In this document: positions 33,894 through 42,154 of the stretch, in pieces
Numbering within the stretch: position 1 is the first letter of the stretch
Layout of the letters: every line of letters begins with the position of its first letter
Source: DASVRA01 sp036388855
GTDB taxonomy: Bacteria > Pseudomonadota > Alphaproteobacteria > Caulobacterales > Caulobacteraceae
Assembly: GCA_036388855.1 (NCBI GenBank)
Contig: DASVRA010000013.1
Coordinates: forward strand, 1-64,000
Direction of reading: 5' to 3'
Length of the DNA: 64,000 nucleotides
The notes under the pieces: generated by a model
What the model was told of the DNA's origin: nothing
The model's database searches: none
Seen by the model: the letters and a program-made list of their open reading frames with translations, nothing else
Made by a program: the position numbers and the translations under genes

Positions 33894-34576
33894 CGCGCCA
33901 GCGCCTCGGCCCGGGCGGCGGCCCGTTCCAGAGCCTCGCGCCAGACGACGGCGAGCGCTTCGGGGGGCTGGTCGTTGGCGTGGAAAGGACCCTCCACGAC
34001 GATCGCGCCCTTGGTGAAGGGCAGCGGCAGGAGCGCGCGATCCCAGCTGTTCAGCCGGATCGCCGGGTGGCAGGTCATGCCGACCATGAACACCGGCGCC
34101 CCGCTCAGCCGGGCGGCCAGGGCCGGCCCTGGTCCCATGCTGCGCGCGGGGCCGCGCGGGCCGTCGGGAGTGATGGCCACGGCGCCGCCCGACTTCACCC
34201 AGCGCACGATGTCGCGCAGGGCTTCGGTCCCCCCCTTTTCGCGGGTGCGCTCGACCTCGACCGCGCGCGAGCCGCGGATCGCGGGAACGCCCAGGCGCAC
34301 GATGGTTTCGGCGATCAGCGCGCCGTCGGCCGAGCGGGAGATCAGGGCCCGCATCTGCTGGATTCCCGGCCGGTCCTGGGGCCAGCACTGGGCGGAGATC
34401 GAGATCGCCTCGTGCCAGAAGCAGATGATCAACCCTTGGCCGTTGCCCTGCAGGGGCTCGACCGCTTCGACGCCCGCGTAGCGCCAGCGGATGGTGCGGT
34501 AGGCGAAGCGCAGGTAGGCGGCCGCCGCCGCCGCCAGCGCCCGCTGCACCCCCGGCCGGCGCAGCCACGCCTTCAC
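33890..34576 (-). CDS. DUF374 lysophospholipid/lipid A acyltransferase-like protein
   Basis: A 228-residue protein of the DUF374 family, related to LpxL-type acyltransferases and placed inside the Kdo-lipid A operon in many alphaproteobacteria. Landmarks are LIICFWHEAISIS (H-x4-type catalytic His in this family), ISRSADGALIAETIVRLG and AVAITPDGPRGPARSMGPG. A single N-terminal hydrophobic helix (ALAAAAAAYLRFAYRTIRW) may anchor it. It probably transfers a fatty acyl group onto lipid A or a Kdo-lipid; the exact substrate is unknown. Confidence 0.85.
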   Translation of the reverse strand: MKAWLRRPGVQRALAAAAAAYLRFAYRTIRWRYAGVEAVEPLQGNGQGLIICFWHEAISISAQCWPQDRPGIQQMRALISRSADGALIAETIVRLGVPAIRGSRAVEVERTREKGGTEALRDIVRWVKSGGAVAITPDGPRGPARSMGPGPALAARLSGAPVFMVGMTCHPAIRLNSWDRALLPLPFTKGAIVVEGPFHANDQPPEALAVVWREALERAAARAEALAR

Positions 34577-36384
34577 GCCGCTTCCGCTTGCAGGTCCTGG
34601 CTGCGCGCCAGGCGGGCGTAGAGGCCACCGGCGGCAAGCAGCGCCTCGTGCGTTCCGCTCTCCACCAGGCGGCCCCGATCAATGACGTGGATCAGGTCGG
34701 CCTTGCGCACGGTGGAGAGCCGGTGGGCGATCAGCAGGGTGGTGCGCCCAGCCATCAGCCGCTCCAGCGCTTCCTGCACCCGCGCCTCGCTTTCGGTGTC
34801 GAGCGCGCTGGTGGCCTCGTCGAGCAGCAGGATCGGGGCATCCTTAAGGAAGGCGCGGGCGATCGCGACCCGCTGGCGCTGCCCGCCCGAGAGCCGCCCG
34901 CCGGCCTCGCCGACGCGGGTGTCGTAGCCCTGGGGCAGTTCGGTGATGAACTCGTGCGCCGCCGCCGCGCGGGCCGCGTTCTCGATCTCGGCTTGTGAGG
35001 CGCCGGGGCGGGCGTAGGCGATGTTGGCGCGCACCGTGTCGTCGAACAGGAATGGCTCCTGGGTGACCAGGCCGATGCGGGCGCGCAGCGAGGCCAGAGT
35101 CACCTCGCGCACGTCATGGCCGTCGATGAGGATGCGCCCCGCCTGCACGTCATGGAACCGCGGGATCAACGCCAGCAGGGTGGACTTGCCCCCGCCCGAG
35201 GGGCCGACCAGCGCCACGGTCTGCCCCGGCGCCGCCTCTAGTGTGATGGCGTCCACCGCCGGCGCGCCGGGGGCATAGCCGAAGCTGACGGTCTCGAAGC
35301 GGACGCGCCCGGGGCCGGCCGGCAACTCGCGCGCGCCTGGGGCGTCGGCGATGGCCGGCGCAACGTCGAGCGCGGCGAACACTCGCCCGGCGGCGGCGAG
35401 GCCTTCGGTCAGCAGGGTCTGGAACCCGGCCATGCCGCGCAGGGCCTGCCCTCCGAGCGTCAGGGCCACCAGGAAGGACAGCAGGTCGCCGAGGTCGATG
35501 GCCCCGCCCAGCGAGCGCCAGCCGGCGTAGGCGATGACCGCCGCGATGACGACGGTCACCACCACGTCGGTGGCGGGCGGGGCCAGAGACTTGGCGTTGG
35601 AGCCCCTGACCAAGTGCTGGAGGCGGCGACGGATCACCTCGCCGACCCGCGCCTCCTCGTAGGCTTCGCGGCCCTCGATCTTAACGATGCGGGCGCCGTC
35701 GAGGCTCTCCATCACGGCGGTGGACAGGGCGGAAGTCTCCTCCATGGCGTCCACGGCGGCGGAGTGGGTGCGGCGCACGAAGCGGCGGAACACCAGGGCT
35801 ACGACGGGGCCGGCCACCAGCACCAGCAGCGCCAGCACCGGGTCCTGCACGAACATCACCACCACCACGCCGACCACAGTGAGGAGGAATTGAACGTAGT
35901 TGACCAGCCCAGTGGTCGCGGCGTCGCGGATCAGGCCGGCGTCATAGAGCACCGAGGAGACGTGGGCGCCGGTGTGGGCCGCGCGCAGCTGGGCGAGGTC
36001 GGAGCGGATCAGGTGGCCGAACAGCTGGCCCTGCACGTCGGCCACGAGTTGGTTGCCGACCCGGTTGGTCAGGATCACTTGGATGAACTGGATCGCCCCC
36101 CGGAACAGGCCCACGCCGATGATCAGCAGCGGGATGCCGATCAGCGCGGCGCGGTCGTGGTCCACCAGGATTCGCTTGACCGCTGGGTCGAGCAGCCAGG
36201 CCAGCAGGGCGTAGAGCGCTCCCGCCAGACCGGCGCAGACCAGGGCCACGGTGATGGCGGCGGCGTGCGGGCGCAGATAGACTCTGACGACACGCGCGGT
36301 GAGGGCGCGGCGGCGGGCGTGGTCGCTGAGGGCGTCCTGTGTCACCGAGACTGGCTCGGCTGTCGCGGCCAAGCTGTCAAGCAA
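34573..36384 (-). CDS. MsbA-like lipid flippase, ABC exporter
   Basis: A half-size type I ABC exporter of 603 residues. The transmembrane domain spans residues about 30-325 (six helices, for example AAAITVALVCAGLAGALYALLAWLL) and the ATPase domain about 355-595: Walker A VGPSGGGKSTLL, Q-loop GLVTQEPFLF, signature RLSGGQRQRVAIARAFL, Walker B ILLLDEATSALD. Gene context (directly upstream of the DUF374, waaA and lpxK genes) argues for MsbA-like lipid A export. Translation appears to begin with TTG 36384, preceded by GGAAG. Downstream GTG or TTG codons are alternatives, because the first 25 residues are poorly conserved. Confidence 0.9.
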   Translation of the reverse strand: MLDSLAATAEPVSVTQDALSDHARRRALTARVVRVYLRPHAAAITVALVCAGLAGALYALLAWLLDPAVKRILVDHDRAALIGIPLLIIGVGLFRGAIQFIQVILTNRVGNQLVADVQGQLFGHLIRSDLAQLRAAHTGAHVSSVLYDAGLIRDAATTGLVNYVQFLLTVVGVVVVMFVQDPVLALLVLVAGPVVALVFRRFVRRTHSAAVDAMEETSALSTAVMESLDGARIVKIEGREAYEEARVGEVIRRRLQHLVRGSNAKSLAPPATDVVVTVVIAAVIAYAGWRSLGGAIDLGDLLSFLVALTLGGQALRGMAGFQTLLTEGLAAAGRVFAALDVAPAIADAPGARELPAGPGRVRFETVSFGYAPGAPAVDAITLEAAPGQTVALVGPSGGGKSTLLALIPRFHDVQAGRILIDGHDVREVTLASLRARIGLVTQEPFLFDDTVRANIAYARPGASQAEIENAARAAAAHEFITELPQGYDTRVGEAGGRLSGGQRQRVAIARAFLKDAPILLLDEATSALDTESEARVQEALERLMAGRTTLLIAHRLSTVRKADLIHVIDRGRLVESGTHEALLAAGGLYARLARSQDLQAEAA

Positions 36385-36442
36385 GCGGTCTTCCGCCCGG
36401 CCCGTCCCCCTTCTATCTAGCCCCGGCCTCAGGAACGCGCCC

Positions 36443-37102
36443 TTGCCCCGCTTCGACCTTTCCCGCCCGGGCGGGCGCGTCCTCGCCTACTTCGACTTCG
36501 TCTTCGGCGACCACGCCTTCCTGCGGCTGGGGTTCGAGAACGCGCACTGGATCAGCCCGGAGATGGTGCGGACCAACCAGCCGTGGCCGTTCCAGCTGGC
36601 CTGGTGGAAGCGGCGGGGGATCAGGACCGTCGTCAACCTGCGGGGCGAGAGTGAGGCCGGGCACTTCGTGCTGGAGGAGGAGGCCTGCCGCCGGCTGGGG
36701 CTGACGCTGGCGCCTTTCAAGGTGTTCTCGCGCGAGGCGCCGGCGCGCGAGGTGGTGCTGGGGGCCAAGCGGCTGTTTTCCGAAATCGAATATCCGGCCC
36801 TGATGCACTGCAAGTCGGGCGCGGACCGGGCGGGGGTGATGAGCGTGCTCTACGCCCATTTCCGGTTGGGCCTGCCGATCCAGGAGGCGGCGCGACAGCT
36901 GTCGATGCGCTACGGGCACTTCCGTCAGGGGCACACGGGCGTGCTCGATTATGCGTTCGAGCGTTACCTGGCCGAGGCCGATGGGCTGTCTTACGAAAAG
37001 TGGGTGTCCCGGCCGGACTACGACCACGCCGCGGTCAAGCGTGATTTCCACGCCAGTTGGTGGGGAACGCTGCTTACCGAGAAACTGCTGCGGCGGGAGT
37101 AG
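36443..37102 (+). CDS. protein tyrosine phosphatase-like (dual-specificity) protein
   Basis: A 219-residue cysteine-phosphatase fold protein. The signature CX5R is HCKSGADRAG (Cys near residue 122), preceded by VRTNQPWPFQLAWWKRRGIRTVVNLR, typical of bacterial DUF442/Tyr-phosphatase relatives such as those near LPS genes. TTG 36443 is taken as start because AGGA at 36431-36434 is 8 bases upstream; the frame is open for another 144 bases without support. It is divergent from the msbA-like gene with 58 bases between starts. The substrate is unknown (phosphoprotein, phospholipid or sugar phosphate). Confidence 0.75.
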   Translation: MPRFDLSRPGGRVLAYFDFVFGDHAFLRLGFENAHWISPEMVRTNQPWPFQLAWWKRRGIRTVVNLRGESEAGHFVLEEEACRRLGLTLAPFKVFSREAPAREVVLGAKRLFSEIEYPALMHCKSGADRAGVMSVLYAHFRLGLPIQEAARQLSMRYGHFRQGHTGVLDYAFERYLAEADGLSYEKWVSRPDYDHAAVKRDFHASWWGTLLTEKLLRRE

Positions 37103-37108
37103 ACCGCC

Positions 37109-37234
37109 CTAATGGCTCTCGTCGTCGTCCCGCCGGTTGCGTTTGCGCCAAGCTTCGCTGTTGCGCAGCGCGAGGACGGCGATGGCCAGGGCGGCGAGCA
37201 GGCTGGCGGCCTGGAAGATGGCCTCGCCAGACAT
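37109..37234 (-). CDS. 41-residue small membrane protein, coupled to DUF4170 gene
   Basis: Too short for routine gene finding. The translation starts MSGEAIFQAASLLAALAIA, continues VLALRNSEAWRK and ends in a basic-acidic tail RNRRDDDESH. Residues 5-23 form one transmembrane helix followed by a charged cytosolic stretch. The ATG shares its A with the stop codon of DUF4170 (TGATG at 37232-37236), which points to coupled translation. It is the last gene of pmbA, cysQ-like, DUF4170, this gene. Function is unknown. Confidence 0.7.
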   Translation of the reverse strand: MSGEAIFQAASLLAALAIAVLALRNSEAWRKRNRRDDDESH

Positions 37235-37479
37235 CAGCCGACGCGGCCGTCCTGGTCCGGGTCGATCAGGCGGTGGGCGTGGAGGATGAAGTAGCGCATC
37301 AGCGCGTTGTCCACCGTCGCCTGCGCCTTGGATTTCCAGGCGCGGCGCGCGGAGTCGTAGTCGGGAAAGGCGCCGACCAGATCCACCTTGGACAGGTCCT
37401 TGAACTCGGCGGAATCGACGCCCTTCATCTCGCCGCCGATGACGAGGTGGAGGCGCTGGGGAGTGGGGGAGTCTGCCAT
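37234..37479 (-). CDS. DUF4170 family protein
   Basis: An 81-residue soluble protein. Residues 10-75 show RLHLVIGGEMKG, DLSKVDLVGAFPDYDSARRAWKSKAQATVDNALMRYF and ILHAHRLIDPD, which is the DUF4170 pattern in alphaproteobacteria, usually beside cysQ-like and msbA genes. The start ATG at 37479 overlaps the upstream phosphatase stop (TGATG). Function is unknown. Confidence 0.85.
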   Translation of the reverse strand: MADSPTPQRLHLVIGGEMKGVDSAEFKDLSKVDLVGAFPDYDSARRAWKSKAQATVDNALMRYFILHAHRLIDPDQDGRVG

Positions 37480-38258
37480 CAGTTCAGTTCGATATGGGCC
37501 AGCCGCTTGAGGATCAAGCCGTGCAGTTGCGGCGGGGCGCAGACCAGGCTGCGCTGGCGCGGGCGGTCCCTGTTGTAGGTGAAGGTCCGGCCCTCGTGAT
37601 CGGTGCAGAGCGCGCCGGCTTCGGTGGCGATCAGATCGGCGGCGGCGAGGTCCCAGTCGCACTTGTAAGACATGGCCACCGCCGCGTCGAAGGCGCCGGC
37701 GCCGACCAGGGCCACGCGCAGGGCGACGGAGTTGCGGCTCTCCACCCGCATGTCGGGCCACGGCTCGGGCCAGTCGGGCTTCTTCAGGTAGCGGGCGTCG
37801 GCGATGATCGAGCAGCCTTCGAGCGTGCCGATCTCGCTGGGGCTCATCGGCGCTCCGTTCAGCCGGGCGCCGCCGCCGGCCTCGGCCTCGTAAGTTTCGT
37901 TCAGGGCGGCGGCGTGGACCACGCCGGCGACCGGGCGGCCGTCCTCGACGACGGCGATGCAGACCGACCACCAGGGGCGGTCCTTCATGAAGGCGACGGT
38001 GCCGTCGATGGGATCGACGACGAACTGTCGGCGGGTGGTGAGGCGAGCCTTGTCGTCGGCGGTCTCTTCCGAGAGCCAGCCGTAGTCGGGGCGGGCGGCG
38101 CGGAGTTCCTGCTTGAGCAGGCGGTCGATCTCCAGGTCGGCGTTGGTGACGGGGGAGCCGCCCTCCTTGGACCAGACCTTCAGCCGCTCCCGCTTGCGCT
38201 TGAGCGCCACCTCGCCGGCCTTGAGCGCGCAGGCGCGGATCAGGTCTAGGTCGCTCAT
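37479..38258 (-). CDS. inositol monophosphatase-superfamily phosphatase (CysQ-like)
   Basis: A Mg2+-dependent, Li-sensitive phosphatase fold. The metal-ligand motifs are GSPVTNADLEID, GWLSEETADD (Glu), VVDPIDGTVAFMKDRPWW (the DPIDGT motif) and KCDWDLAAADLIATEAGA. The 259-residue size suits CysQ (3'-phosphoadenosine 5'-phosphate phosphatase) or a histidinol-phosphate type. Position between pmbA and DUF4170 in an overlapping operon matches the CysQ-like genes of alphaproteobacteria. The exact substrate is inference. Confidence 0.9.
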   Translation of the reverse strand: MSDLDLIRACALKAGEVALKRKRERLKVWSKEGGSPVTNADLEIDRLLKQELRAARPDYGWLSEETADDKARLTTRRQFVVDPIDGTVAFMKDRPWWSVCIAVVEDGRPVAGVVHAAALNETYEAEAGGGARLNGAPMSPSEIGTLEGCSIIADARYLKKPDWPEPWPDMRVESRNSVALRVALVGAGAFDAAVAMSYKCDWDLAAADLIATEAGALCTDHEGRTFTYNRDRPRQRSLVCAPPQLHGLILKRLAHIELN

Positions 38259-39586
38259 CTCCCGGCGATCGCCAGGCCGTCGATCAGGATCGAGGGGGCG
38301 TTGGTGGCGCCGCGGATCTCCAGGTCGGCCCCAGGCACGAGCCGGGCGTAGATGTCGATCAGGTTGCCCGCGACGGTGATCTCGGTGACCGGGTAGGCGG
38401 TCTCGCCGCCCTCGAACCAGAAGCCGGAGACGCCGATCGACCAATCGCCGGTGTTGGCGTTCAGCGATGGCCCGAACATGGAGGTGACCAGCAAGCCCTC
38501 GCCCGCGTCGGCCATCAGGCCGGCGAGGTCGCGCTCGCCCGGCGTCATGGTGACGTTGGTGGTGGAGACGCCGGGCGGACCGGCCAGGCCGCGCGAGGCG
38601 TGGCCGGTGGTCTCCAGGCCGAGTTGGCGGGCGGAGGAGGTGTTGAGCAGCCAGGTGGTCAGCACGCCGTCGGCGATGATGGCGCGGCGCTCGTTGCGCA
38701 CGCCCTCGTCGTCGAAGGGGGCCGAGCCGAGGCCGCGGGGGCGGTGGGGATCGTCCACGACCTCGACGCCGGGGGCGAACACCGGCTGGCCGAGTTTGTC
38801 CTTCAGGAACGACACGCCCCGCGCCACCGAGGGGCCGGAGATGGCTCCGGCGAGCGGCGAAAGGATCGAGGCGGCCAGGCGGTTTTCGAAGATCACCGGA
38901 GCGGTGCGGCTGTCGATCTTGCGTGCGCCCAGGCGCGAGACGGCGCGGCGGCCGGCCTCGGCGCCGAGCTCCTCGGGCGTGGGCAGGTCGGCGCGCCAGC
39001 GGGCCGAGCGGCCCTCGCCGCCGCGCTCCATGATCTCGCCGTCGCCGGCGATCACCGAGGCGCCGATGGAGGAGCCCGAGGCGCGGTAGAGGCCGGAGAA
39101 GCCGGCAGACGTGACCAGCCGCCAACTGGTGCTGGACCAGCTGGAGGAGCCGCCTTCGGAGTTGGTGACGCCTGCGACGGCGCGGGCGGCCTCCTCGGCG
39201 GCGAGCGCCTGGGCCTCCAGCGCCTCGGCGGAGGGTTCGCCGGGGTCGAACAGGTCGAGGGAGGGGGCGGCGCCGTTGGCGAGCCGCTCGGGCGCGGCAA
39301 GGGAGGCGTAGGGGTCTTCCGGCGCGAGGCGGGCCATGGCGACGGCGCGCTCGACCAGCTTGCGCCGGGCTTCGGGCGATGACGCGGAGCCGGACACGCT
39401 GGCCTGGCGGCGGCCCACGAACACGCGCACGCCCAGGTCCTGCGACTCCTCGCGCTCGACCTCCTCCAACTCGCCCAGGCGCACGCCGATGGACAGCGCC
39501 TGACGTTCGGAGAACACCGCCTCGGCCGCGTCCGCGCCGGCCTGGAGCGCCGCCTGGACGACGTCGTGCAACCCGTTTTCATCCAT
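38255..39586 (-). CDS. pmbA: PmbA/TldE metalloprotease family protein
   Basis: TldD/TldE work as a heterodimeric protease that processes modified peptides such as microcins, and DNA gyrase-linked substrates. PmbA/TldE is the partner that lacks the HExxH zinc site. The 443-residue form (from ATG 39586; the longer frame from 39622 adds 12 residues) has ALSIGVRLGELEEVEREESQDLGVRVFVG, RGLGSAPFDDEGV and NTGDWSIGVSGFWFEGGE near the C-terminus, all TldE-type. No HExxH is visible. tldD is not in this window. It overlaps the phosphatase gene by 4 bases. Confidence 0.93.
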   Translation of the reverse strand: MDENGLHDVVQAALQAGADAAEAVFSERQALSIGVRLGELEEVEREESQDLGVRVFVGRRQASVSGSASSPEARRKLVERAVAMARLAPEDPYASLAAPERLANGAAPSLDLFDPGEPSAEALEAQALAAEEAARAVAGVTNSEGGSSSWSSTSWRLVTSAGFSGLYRASGSSIGASVIAGDGEIMERGGEGRSARWRADLPTPEELGAEAGRRAVSRLGARKIDSRTAPVIFENRLAASILSPLAGAISGPSVARGVSFLKDKLGQPVFAPGVEVVDDPHRPRGLGSAPFDDEGVRNERRAIIADGVLTTWLLNTSSARQLGLETTGHASRGLAGPPGVSTTNVTMTPGERDLAGLMADAGEGLLVTSMFGPSLNANTGDWSIGVSGFWFEGGETAYPVTEITVAGNLIDIYARLVPGADLEIRGATNAPSILIDGLAIAGR

Positions 39587-39633
39587 GGCGGCGGATATGG
39601 CGGAGGGGCGCCCGCGCGGCAACCTGCACGGCG

Positions 39634-40137
39634 TCAGGCGGAGGGGTAGCGGAAGCCGCGAGCCTCCTTGATAGCGTCATTGATCGCGTTGAACAGGCTG
39701 CGGCGCTCGGGGATGCTGAGCTGGGCGCCGACGGTCATTTCGCGGCCCGAGAGCGCCAGGCGGACGCGGGCCTCGTGCTCGCCGGGACAGTCGAGATGGA
39801 CGCGGGTGAAGGCGGTGGGGGTGGCCCACAGGAGACGTCTGCTGCGGCCATGCTCGCGCAGGACCCGAACCTGCTCGACGCCGACCTGGACACGTTCGAC
39901 CCGCCGCGCCTGGCGATAGCTGACCCAGAAGGCGAGACAGACGCCCAGGACATCCAGGCCGAGGAACACGGGCACGGGCGGGGCGCCCATGGAGACGAAG
40001 ACAATCGCCAGGGCCAGGTTGACGGCGACCAGGAGGCCGATGAGCAGGAACAGGCCGCGCTTGGGGAGCGAGCGGTGGGGCGTGATCACCGTATCGAGGA
40101 ACAGCGGACTGGCGGGGGCTGCGTCCATTCGAGGCAA
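39634..40137 (-). CDS. DUF2244 membrane protein
   Basis: A 167-residue protein with two adjacent transmembrane helices near residues 25-70 (LFLLIGLLVAVNLALAIVFV and VFLGLDVLGVCLAFWVSY), followed by a cytosolic domain with RVLREHGRSRRLLWATPTAF and LSIPERRSLFNAINDAIKEA. This matches DUF2244 (cytochrome c oxidase-linked family in some alphaproteobacteria, role unclear). The start could be ATG 40137 or ATG 40128 (MDAAPASP). There is no obvious Shine-Dalgarno for either. Confidence 0.8.
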   Translation of the reverse strand: MPRMDAAPASPLFLDTVITPHRSLPKRGLFLLIGLLVAVNLALAIVFVSMGAPPVPVFLGLDVLGVCLAFWVSYRQARRVERVQVGVEQVRVLREHGRSRRLLWATPTAFTRVHLDCPGEHEARVRLALSGREMTVGAQLSIPERRSLFNAINDAIKEARGFRYPSA

Positions 40138-40223
40138 GATGTGGCGCCTGAAGCGCCTTGGCTAGCCGCCACTTCCGCCGCGTCACTCTCGATCCTGACG
40201 AGCTTGGGCGCCACGTTGCCCAA

Positions 40224-40239
40224 TTGTCCACGTGGAACA
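40224..40239. promoter_or_regulatory. parS-like palindrome (14 of 16 matches)
   Basis: TTGTCCACGTGGAACA around a CACGTG core, intergenic between ptsN and the DUF2244 gene. Compared with the ParB consensus TGTTNCACGTGNAACA, the right half-site is perfect and the left half has two mismatches. The core CACGTG also appears in other regulators' sites, so ParB binding is a hypothesis. Confidence 0.35.
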
Positions 40240-40252
40240 ATGGCGGGCGGCG

Positions 40253-40729
40253 CTAAGCCGCCGCGCCCTGCCGTTCCTCCTGCGCCAGCAGAGCGTAGAT
40301 GGCGTCCGTGGTGCGGGCCTGGCGCAGCTGTTCGCGCAGTTCGCCCTGGCGCAACACGCGGGAGATGCGGGCCAGCGCGCGCAGGTGATCGGTCTGGGGG
40401 CCGTCGGGCGTGAACAGGGCGAAGACCAGGTCCACCGGCTGATCGTCCACGGCGTCGAACGGGAGGGGAGCTTCGAGGCGGGCGAAGACGCCGCGCACGC
40501 GGTCCAGGCCGCTCACCCGAGCGTGCGGCAAGGCGACGCCGAAGCCGACGCCGGTGGAGCCGCGTGCCTCGCGCGCCATAATGGCGGACACCGCCTCGGC
40601 CGGGTCGAGGCGGTAGATGCGCGCGGCGGTCTCGGCGATCACGCTCAGCACGTGCCGCTTCGAGCCCGCGGCCGCGCGCGGAAGGATGGCCTTGCGGTCC
40701 AGCAGGCCGGCAATTTCCAAGACGCTCAC
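40253..40729 (-). CDS. ptsN: nitrogen-regulatory PTS IIA protein (PtsN/EIIA-Ntr)
   Basis: A 158-residue single-domain EIIA(Ntr). The phospho-accepting His is in GVGFGVALPHARV (His69), and the family pattern DAVDDQPVDLVFALFTPDG follows. It is phosphorylated by the PTS-Ntr chain and tunes nitrogen, potassium and stress responses. Its position after rpoN and hpf is the standard alphaproteobacterial order, here with exoD inserted. Confidence 0.95.
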   Translation of the reverse strand: MSVLEIAGLLDRKAILPRAAAGSKRHVLSVIAETAARIYRLDPAEAVSAIMAREARGSTGVGFGVALPHARVSGLDRVRGVFARLEAPLPFDAVDDQPVDLVFALFTPDGPQTDHLRALARISRVLRQGELREQLRQARTTDAIYALLAQEERQGAAA

Positions 40730-40780
40730 GCAACTCCCCCGACCCTCGGCTCCGGCGGGCGGAGCGAGGCAGTTCTTGTT

Positions 40781-41410
40781 CTAGTTCTGCGCCCCGTTCC
40801 CGCGGCCGTTCCGCTCCGGGTCGATCCAGCCGATGTTGCCGTCGGCGCGGCGGTATACCACCGAAATTCCGCCGTGGGCGGCGTTGCGGAACACGATCAC
40901 TTGAGCGTCGGCGAGGTCGAGCTCCAGCACCGCCATGGCCACCGTCTGGGTCCTCACAGGCTTTGCAGTCTCGGCGACCACCATCGCCGTCGGGGGCGCA
41001 TGACCGTTACCGTCGGCGCCGTCAGGCAGCTCCCAACCGTCGTCCTCGTCCTCCTCGGACGGCGCGCGAAGCACCGTGTAGGCGGCGTTCTCGGCTTCCG
41101 TGGGTGAGCCGCCGCCGTGGTGGTTCTTGAGCCGGCGCTTGTAGCGGCGCACGCGCGTCTCGATCTTGGCCAGGGCCGCGTCGAAGGCGGAGTGGGCGTC
41201 TCCGGCGAAGCCGTGGCTCTCCAGGAACTGGCCCGAGGCGAGGACCACGCGGCAGTCGATGCGGAAGTCCTTGCCGTCCTGGCTGACCACCACCTCGGCG
41301 TCGCCGCCGCGGTCGAAGAACTTGCCGATGGAGTTGGTGAGTTCGTCGGAAATGCGCGATCTGAGCGCGTCCCCGACATCGAGCTGCTTGCCCGTGACCT
41401 GAACCTGCAT
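40781..41410 (-). CDS. hpf: ribosome hibernation-promoting factor, long form
   Basis: Binds idle 70S ribosomes and pairs them into 100S dimers. The 209-residue protein starts MQVQVTGKQLDVGDALR (ATG 41410; the upstream 12-residue extension is less likely). Residues 1-100 are the S30AE domain (HGFAGDAHSAFDAALAKIETRVRRYKRRLKN), then an acidic linker, and the last 55 residues are the long-form C-terminal dimerisation domain (AVLELDLADAQVIVFRNA). It lies 47 bases after the end of exoD and 51 bases before ptsN. Confidence 0.95.
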   Translation of the reverse strand: MQVQVTGKQLDVGDALRSRISDELTNSIGKFFDRGGDAEVVVSQDGKDFRIDCRVVLASGQFLESHGFAGDAHSAFDAALAKIETRVRRYKRRLKNHHGGGSPTEAENAAYTVLRAPSEEDEDDGWELPDGADGNGHAPPTAMVVAETAKPVRTQTVAMAVLELDLADAQVIVFRNAAHGGISVVYRRADGNIGWIDPERNGRGNGAQN

Positions 41411-41457
41411 GACCTCAACAACGCCCGGGGCGGGCGAAGGTGTCAAGCCGAACGCGG

Positions 41458-42090
41458 TTATATTCCGAAGATGTGCACCAGCTGCTGCGCGGCGGCTATG
41501 GCGACGTTCGCGGTCAGCACCAGCACGGTTACGCTGATGGCCGCCAGGGCATAGCCGATCAGGGCCACCACCCCATCGCGGGTGGCGAGCCCCAGCGATA
41601 GCGCGGCTATCGACATCGCCGGCAGCAGGTTGCCGAAGGGGATAGGCAGGATCAGCACCAGGGTCAGGAGGAAGCAGACCAGGCCGATCAGCCGGTCGCC
41701 CCAGGGGCTGAAAAGGGCGCCAAGGCGTGGCCGCATCACCTTCTCCAGCCGCTCGAGCTTGGGCAGCAGGCGGTCGAACAGATGGCGGAGCTTTTCCCGT
41801 TCCAGGTTGCGGTGGCCGAGCCAGCGCGGGATCCAGGGATGCTTCATGCCCAGAGCCACCTGGGGCGTGAGGATGATCAGCGGCACGCTGAGCACCGTGG
41901 AACTGCCGGGCGGCAGCGGCAGCAGGTTGGGCACCGAAAAGGCAAACAGCACCGCCCCAAAGGCACGGCTGCCGAAGGCGTCCGAGATCTCGTCCACCGA
42001 AACCCGTTCACCGCCCGAAGCCATCAGCCGGCGCAGGACGGCCGAGATCGGTTCGTCGTGCAGATCGATGCGGCGGACGGTGGCGTGCAT
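41458..42090 (-). CDS. exoD: ExoD-family exopolysaccharide-synthesis membrane protein
   Basis: A 210-residue inner-membrane protein. The cytosolic N-terminus has EISDAFGSRAFGAVLFAFSVPNLLPLPPGSS and PLIILTPQVALGMKHPWIPRWL; the C-terminal part has two or three helices (LIGLVCFLLTLVLILPIPFGNLLPAM and VVALIGYALAAISVTVLVL). This is the ExoD family, linked to exopolysaccharide and alkaline tolerance in rhizobia. It is placed between rpoN and hpf, where many alphaproteobacteria have no gene. Confidence 0.87.
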   Translation of the reverse strand: MHATVRRIDLHDEPISAVLRRLMASGGERVSVDEISDAFGSRAFGAVLFAFSVPNLLPLPPGSSTVLSVPLIILTPQVALGMKHPWIPRWLGHRNLEREKLRHLFDRLLPKLERLEKVMRPRLGALFSPWGDRLIGLVCFLLTLVLILPIPFGNLLPAMSIAALSLGLATRDGVVALIGYALAAISVTVLVLTANVAIAAAQQLVHIFGI

Positions 42091-42154
42091 GCGCCGCCTA
42101 GATAGGAAGCAAGAGCCGAGGCGTTAGCGGCGGAACGGCGTAAAGGAAAGCTCC

